Shown here: in pieces, positions 57,815-64,000 of the stretch | Numbering within the stretch: position 1 is the stretch's first letter | Layout: every line of letters begins with the position of its first letter | Assembly: GCF_029407905.1 (NCBI RefSeq) | Contig: NC_073630.1 | Coordinates: 37,659,001-37,723,000 of the forward strand | Reading direction: 5' to 3' | From: Bubalus kerabau | Taxonomy: Eukaryota > Chordata > Mammalia > Artiodactyla > Bovidae | DNA: 64,000 nucleotides | Notes under the pieces: model-generated | Told to the model about the DNA's origin: nothing | Seen by the model: only the letters and a program-made list of their open reading frames with translations | Databases searched by the model: none | Program-made: the position numbers and the translations under genes

Positions 57815-59100
57815 GAGTCAAACATCAAAGTATTACAAATATCATTCATACAATCATCAACATGGTCTTCCAATGTGACGCCCCCAAATTTTTCTGCTTT
57901 TCTTCACTCTCCACTCCTGCTACCCCTCTTTTAGGTTTAAGAGGCTACATCTTTGTCTGAACCTCTCTGACTGGATGTTGATTTATCATATCACTGTAAT
58001 CTTGTATTCAACTTCTGTCCTTCTTACATATGATTTCTAGAACACAGCAAAAATTACACTTACCTTCCAACATCATTCTCTGCTGCTTCAATAAAACTAA
58101 AGTATATTTTTATTATGACACATGCAATATATTGATCTGTTTGTTTTGTATCTAACCATCAATCCATCTCCTTCAATAAGCCCTTTAAACTGGAGTCATG
58201 TCTACTAATTATTGTATCATGTTAATCACCTGTGTCTGGCACATGGCATGGCAATGACAACTGCTGAAAATTTCAACTTTTGGGCCCAAGATTGTGAAGA
58301 TCCCATTCATCACTGGAAGCTCCCTATCCACAGAATTAGTTTTCTGAGTTATGGTCTAATACGTGATTTAGAATTAGATCAAATACTTAGATTTATTTCA
58401 ACTAATAAAATTAGTTAAAATTAGATAAAATCTCAAGTATTTCAAAACATATCTTGTAGTCTTTATGTAATTTTGAGCATACCTCTCTACCTATTGATAA
58501 GCAGGTGATAAAGTAAGTTACACCAGCTCAATTCCTCCAGAGTGTGTCTGGTAGCCTTTTAGCACTGCATACTCTTAGGAAAGAATTTCAAGAGCAAAAA
58601 GGCACATTTTGTATTTGCATTAAAAAAACAAACAAACAAACAAACAAAAAACTGCATTTGGATAGAAACTCATTAATGGCCAAGATACCATATTCTAAAA
58701 TTTCAGCAAATAATAGCATATGAATGAAAAATTTTAACTTTTCAACATAATAGTTTGAAATGGCAATTTGGGGCAGGGGAAACAAAATATATTCTTTTTT
58801 CCAGCACATAATACATTTGAATCTTTTCTTCAGCTGCATGTACAGTACTGGATCTTTAAAAAAAAACTAAACAAAATCTTGGATATAACTTCATTATTAA
58901 TTATTTTCTATTATGTTAAAGGGAAGAGGCTGAGATATTACAGAGTTTTTGGAATTTTTTTTTTTTTCGCACACTTGGATGGTAACATTTTTAGCGTATT
59001 CTCAACATATTTAACAAAAGAATTCACATCACCAATATTTGGGAGATATTTCATACCGAGACAAAAAAATGCATCTTTAGCAAGATATAACTTTGCTCCC
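57815..59100. other. Non-genic DNA with a (CAAA)n microsatellite
   Basis: The AAAC/CAAA tetranucleotide run is at 58624-58650. The 159-codon frame at 58768-59247 runs into the BovB fragment and has no domain. Confidence 0.55.
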
Positions 59101-59109
59101 CAATTTGAT

Positions 59110-59232
59110 ACTTCAGTTCAGTTCAGTCACTCAGTCATGTCTGACTCTTTGCGACCCCATGGACTGCAGCATGCCAGGCTTCCTTGTCCATCACCAGCTT
59201 CCAAAGTTTGCTCAAACTTATGTCCACTGAGT
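59110..59232 (-). mobile_element. 123-bp BovB 3'-end insertion with 9-bp duplication
   Basis: The left end is the (cagtt)n tail and the right end breaks in 'tgtccactgagt'. Exact duplications caatttgat lie at 59101-59109 and 59233-59241. Confidence 0.9.
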
Positions 59233-59241
59233 CAATTTGAT

Positions 59242-61170
59242 CCTTGATATTCTCCAAAATTGACAAAGCCATACAGAATAAAGATTAGGAATCAAATATC
59301 TCTGCCTGCATTTGTGAGTAATCAGTGTATAGAATAAAACAGGTAAGATTGCCTAGTGATTTGAATTAAAACAAATAACTGTAGCTGTTACATGTTTAAT
59401 GTTATTATTAATAATAAACTACAAATCATTATGCAATAAAATATATTAAAATGCTAAACACCTTTAAAAATTATTTGTTTGCATGCAGCCTTACATGATG
59501 AGAGATAAAATGTAATTTAAACATAGCACAATGGTCCTCATATGTGTATCTCCATAAATGTGTACCTTCATAAATGCTTCACAAATGTGGAAACTAAATT
59601 TAAATCTTCATGTTTACATGTGTAGAAAGGTGTTTTGTGTGCATATCTCTGCCTACCTAAGATAATTTGCAGAGTTCAAAAAAATAATAATAACAGAAAC
59701 AAACAGTATAATTGACTTACCCAAAATTCTGAATTTGCCATATGCACACATTTTAACTCAGAAAAACTACTTACATAATTATTATCAAGATATACTGATC
59801 TTGATTTCATAATTAAGTTGATTAGACCAGTAACATGATTAATAGTAGTTTCTTCAAAGGCATTTCTTAAAAATGATGTCCATTTTGTAACTGTGGATCC
59901 ATACAGAAAATGGTTTTAAGATCATGACACACTATATGCTTCGATACTGCCTTCATTTTTCACAATTCACAGAGAGATATATGATTTTAGATTGATCTGA
60001 GGCAGAGAAATTAAGTCACATTTGAACTATTGAGGTAATAAACACTTACCTTAACATAATTAGTGATCAACTTCGTTTCCTCTGTTTCTTCAAAGATCAT
60101 CAATATTGACAATGAATCCATCCAAAAATTGCCAGGTACTTCCCTGAAAGGGAGGAGATGACATCTATGAAAATGTTCTTTTCCAACCAAAAATCAAATT
60201 GCTGGCAAAAAAAGCACTCACTGAATTTTAAAGCCCAAAGTGTGAGATAGTAGCAAACAAGATACCTTTTGAGATGGGAGAGAAGGAGTTTCTGGGGCTT
60301 TTGGGAAATACTATTTATTCATTACTTCATGATTGGATAATGATTCATCTGAAAAAAAGCTTTTTCCAGTCAATTCAAGTAAAGTATTACCACACATAGA
60401 AGATTTGGTCACAATGAACAGCAGAGAAAGAGAATAAACATCTGCTACAGCAAGATGTCTGTAAGTGGAAAAAGGGAAACCTTTCAACAGTAAGCTCTGG
60501 TAAGTCCTTGTCATTGGTTTGTGGACTCCAATAATGGTTATTTAAAATACCTTGGTCCCAAAGATTCAAATTTACATGTATTCAGATGATGTCATAAACG
60601 CTGAAATACATATTTATGTAGTTTAGTTTTTCATTGTTGGAAGCTCCCCCTTTCCCAGAGCCATTTTAATTGATAATGAAATCTAATTGATTTCAAAACC
60701 AAAGTTTTGACTTGAAAAAAAGATGAATTTTGGCTGTCCACAAATACTCAGAAAATGAGGTCTCTCATTAAGGAAACAATGAGTGTCACTGCCAATACTC
60801 TCTATAAGGTGACAAAAATCACCACAGCCCACATGTAAAGCCATCTCAGACAATTTCATGTGTGAGTCACCGAGGTGTATAAACTTCAGCTGATAAATAA
60901 TATAATAATATTACCATTATTAGGCAGGATTGGGGGCACTGAGTGTAGCAGTACATGCATGGGGTCTTTTGAAGGAGGTCACCATTATCTTCATTAACTC
61001 CACCACAGTTTGGTCCCAGGTAAATAGCAGGGAGGAAACACAGCTCCACCCATCAACAGAAAATTGGATTAACCATTTACTGAACATGGCCCCACCCATC
61101 AGACCAAGACCCAGTTTTCCCTTCAGTCAGTCTTTCCCATCTGGAAGTTTCCATAAGCCTTTTATCCTTT
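59242..61170. other. AT-rich non-genic DNA
   Basis: About 1.9 kb with no recognised repeat or gene; the short frames at 60311-60569 and 60867-61049 have no support. Confidence 0.55.
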
Positions 61171-61183
61171 TCCATCAGAGGGC

Positions 61184-61461
61184 TACTGCTGCTGCTGCTG
61201 CTAAGTCACGTCAGTCATGTCCAACTCTGTGTGACCCCAGAGATGGCAGCCCACCAGGCTCCCCTGTTCCTGGGATTTTCCAGGCAAGAACACTAGAGTG
61301 GGTTGGCATTTCCTTCTCCAACGCATGAAAGTGAAAAGTGAAAGTGAAGTCACTCAGTCGTGTTCCACTCCTAGTGACCCTATGGACTGCAGCCCACCAG
61401 GCTCCTCTGTCCATGGGATTTGCCAGGCAAGAGTGCTGGAGTGGGTTGTCATTGCCTTCTC
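61184..61461 (-). mobile_element. BOV-A2 SINE dimer with 13-bp duplication
   Basis: Starts in (gct)n, with the 'gaaagtgaaaagtgaaag' linker. Exact duplications tccatcagagggc lie at 61171-61183 and 61462-61474, within the BovB 5' end. Confidence 0.95.
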
Positions 61462-62994
61462 TCCATCAGAGGGCAGACAGACTGAAAACCACAATCACAG
61501 AAAACTAACCATCTGATCACATGGACCACAGCCTTGTCTAGCTCAATGAAACTGTGTGCCATGCCGTTTAGGGCCACCCAAGATGGACAGGTCATGGTGG
61601 AGAGTTCAGACAAAATGTGGTCCACTGGAAAAGGGAATGGCAAGCCACTTCAGTATTCTTGCCTTGAGAACCCCATGAACAGTATGAAAAGGAAAAGATA
61701 GGACACTGAAAGATGAACTCCCCAGGTGTGTACGTGCCCAATATGCTACTGGAGTTCAGTGGAGAAATAACTCCAGAAATAATAAAGAGATGGGGCCAAA
61801 GCAAAAACAACACCCAGTTCTGGATGTGACTGGTGACAGAAGCAAGATCCGATGCTGTAAAGAGCAATACTGCATAGGAACCTGGAATGTTAGGTCCATG
61901 AATCAAGGCAAATTGGAAGTGGTCAAACAGGAGATGGCAAGAGCGAAAGTCTATATTTTAGGAATCAGTGAATTAAAATGGACCGAAATAAGTGAATTTA
62001 ACTCAGATGACCATTATATCTACTACTATGGGCAAGAATCTATAAGAAAAAAATGAAGTAGCCATCATTGTCAACAAAAGAGTCCTGTTAATTTCCAAGG
62101 CAAACCATTTAATCAGGGCAATCCAAGTCTATGCCCTGACCAGTAATGCTGAAGAAGCTGAAGTTGAATGGTTCTATGAAGACCTACAGGACCTTCTAGA
62201 ACTAACACCCAAAAAAGACATCCTTTTCATTATAGGGGATTGGAATTCAAAAGTAGGAAGTCAAGAAGCATCTGGAGTAACAGGCAAATTTGGCCTTGGA
62301 GTACAGAATGAAGCAGGGCAAAGGCTAATATACTTTTGCCAAGAGAATGCACTGGTAATAGCAAACACCCACTTCTAACAACACAAGAGAAGACTCTACA
62401 CATGGACATCACCAGATGGTCAACACCAAAATCAGATTGATTATATTCTTTGCAGTGAAAGATGGAGAAGCTCTATACAGTCAGCAAAAACAAGACCAGG
62501 AGCTGACTGTGGCTCAGAACATGAACTCCTTGTTGCCATATTCAGACTTAAAATGCAGAAAGTAGGGAAAACCACTAGACCATTCAAGGATGACCTAAAT
62601 CAAATACCAAATGATTATACAGTGGAACTGAGAAATAGATTTAAGGGACTAGATCTGATAAACAGAGTGCCTGATGAACTATGGACAGAGGTTTGTTACA
62701 TTATACAGGAGACAGGGAGCAACATCATCCTCAAGAAAAAGAAATGCAAAAAAGAATAATGGTTGTCTGAGGAGGCCTTACAAATAGCTGTGAAAAGAAG
62801 AGAAGCCAAAAACAAAGAAGAAAAGGAAAGATATACCCATTTGAATGCTGAGTTCCAAAGAAAAGTAAGGAGAGATAAGAAAGCCTTCCTCAGTGATCAG
62901 TGAAAAGAAATAGAGAAAAACAACAGAATAGGAAACACTAGAGATCTCTTCAAGAAAATTATAAATATTGAGGGAACATTTCATGCAAAGTGAA

Positions 62995-63180
62995 AGTGAA
63001 GTCGCTCAGTTGTGTCTGACTCTTTTTAGACCCCATGGACACCAGCCTCCTTGGACCATGGGATTTTCTAGGCAAGAGTACTGGAGTGGGTTACCTTTCC
63101 TTCTCCAGAGAACTTCCTGACCCAGGGATGGAACCCAGGTCTCCTGCATTGTAGAGAGAAGCTTTACCATCTGAGCCACA
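62995..63180 (-). mobile_element. Bov-tA SINE without an evident duplication
   Basis: Reverse-complement body ending in a truncated head 'atctgagccaca'. The BovB on both sides joins directly ('catgcaaag' then 'atgggctcaataaagg') without an obvious repeated target sequence. The tRNA-like head lacks its last dozen bases. Confidence 0.88.
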
Positions 63181-64000
63181 ATGGGCTCAATAAAGGACAG
63201 AAATGTTATGGACCTAACAGAAACAGAAGATATTAAGAAGAGGTGGCAAGCATACACAGAAGAACTGTACAAAAATGATCTTCACCACCCAGATAATCAG
63301 GATGGTGTGATCACTCACCTAGAGCCAGATATCCTAGAATGTGAAGTCAAGTGGGCCTTAGAAAGCATCACTATGAACAAAGCTAGTGGAGGTGATGGAA
63401 TTCCAGTTGAGCTATTTCAAATCCTAAAAGATGATGCTGTGAAAGAGCTGCACTCGATATGCCCACAAATTTGGAAACCTTAGCAGTTGCTACAGGACTG
63501 GAAAAGGTCAGTTTTCACTCCAATCCCAAAAAAAGACAATGCCAAAGAATGCTCAAACTACCACACAATTGCACTCATATCACACTCTAGTAAAGTAATG
63601 CACAAAATTCTCCAAGCCAGGCTTCAACAATACATGAACTGTGAAATTCCAGATGTTCAAGCTGGATTTTGAAAAAGCAGAGGAACCAGAGATCAAATTG
63701 TCAACATCTGTTGGATCATTGAAAAAGCAAGAGAGTTCCAGAAAAACATCTACTTCTGCTTTATTGACTATGCCAAAGCCTTGACTGTGTGGATCACAAT
63801 AAACTGTGTAAAATTCCTACAGAGATGGGAATACCAGACCACCTGACCTGCCTCTTGAGAAACCTATATGCAGGTCAGGAAGCAACAATTAGAACTGGAC
63901 ATGGAACAACAGACTGGTTCCAAATAGGAAAAGGAGTACATCAATGCTGTATATTGTCACCCTGCTCATTTAACATATATGCAGAGTACATCATCAGAAA

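Larger units (their letters stand above)
61171..64000 (+). mobile_element. BovB LINE 5' part, runs past the window end
   Basis: Starts at the 5' region of BovB ('catcagagggcagac') and continues through the 5' frame, endonuclease (61790-62760) and the first half of reverse transcriptase (63181-64000). The endonuclease keeps GDWN near 62237, but the catalytic SDH triplet is S-E-H at 62514-62522. RT motif A has a one-base deletion near 63780. Stops are frequent. Interrupted by a BOV-A2 dimer and a Bov-tA. The 3' end lies beyond the window. Confidence 0.93.

Noticed and set aside
58768..59247. 159-codon plus-strand frame
   Set aside because: AT-rich chance frame that continues into a BovB 3' fragment; no domain or signal.

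Overview
The window is about 64 kb of ruminant (most likely bovid) genomic DNA with no recognisable host protein-coding gene, tRNA, rRNA or CRISPR array. The organism call rests on its repeats: BovB (RTE-clade) LINE copies, Bov-tA SINEs with a tRNA-like head, BOV-A2 SINEs (monomers and dimers), one CHR-type SINE (cetartiodactyl lineage), a ruminant-type L1 of about 6.2 kb, and long class II (ERVK-type) LTRs. Nearly every long open reading frame is a fragment of a LINE or retrovirus, or an antisense shadow of one. Family names come from recognising sequence, not from a database search.

Layout. 1-2.4 kb: BovB and L1 fragments and a nested SINE/BovB/L1 composite. 2.4-15 kb: AT-rich non-genic DNA with scattered SINEs, MLT1-type LTR remnants, L1 3' ends and BovB pieces. 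15-23.2 kb: an old, near full-length but heavily decayed L1 (plus strand) hit by five or more later insertions, including a 1.25 kb BovB. 23.24-29.44 kb: a younger near full-length L1 with recognisable 5' UTR, ORF1 and ORF2 and an imperfect 16-bp target-site duplication; its ORFs are dead. 29.5-38.2 kb: mostly repeat-poor AT-rich DNA with a few SINE, L1 and BovB insertions. 38.3-52.7 kb: the structural highlight, a four-level nest. An old minus-strand L1 is split by a class I (gammaretrovirus-like) provirus (LTRs at 38790-39169 and 50840-51300). The provirus is split by a nearly full-length BovB (45196-49930), and that BovB is split by a 1.3 kb ERVK-type solo LTR (47832-49133) with a 6-bp duplication. 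52.6-54.3 kb: an ERV1-type LTR split by a second solo LTR of the same ERVK-type family in opposite orientation. 54.3-61.2 kb: mostly unassigned DNA with small insertions and one further LTR. 61.2-64 kb: the 5' part of another BovB running off the window.

Nothing here works together as a host operon or pathway. The functional reading is evolutionary: target-site duplications and interruptions give a relative order of insertion. The provirus has lost its reverse-transcriptase core and surface glycoprotein. The points most worth a second look are the provirus architecture (gag minisatellite, protease joined to the RT connection, unequal LTRs, tRNA-His-like primer site), a reading frame shared by the two ERVK-type solo LTRs, a 28-bp repeat-flanked L1 scrap inside a BovB, several tiny L1 3'-end insertions, and long antisense frames kept open in BovB copies.
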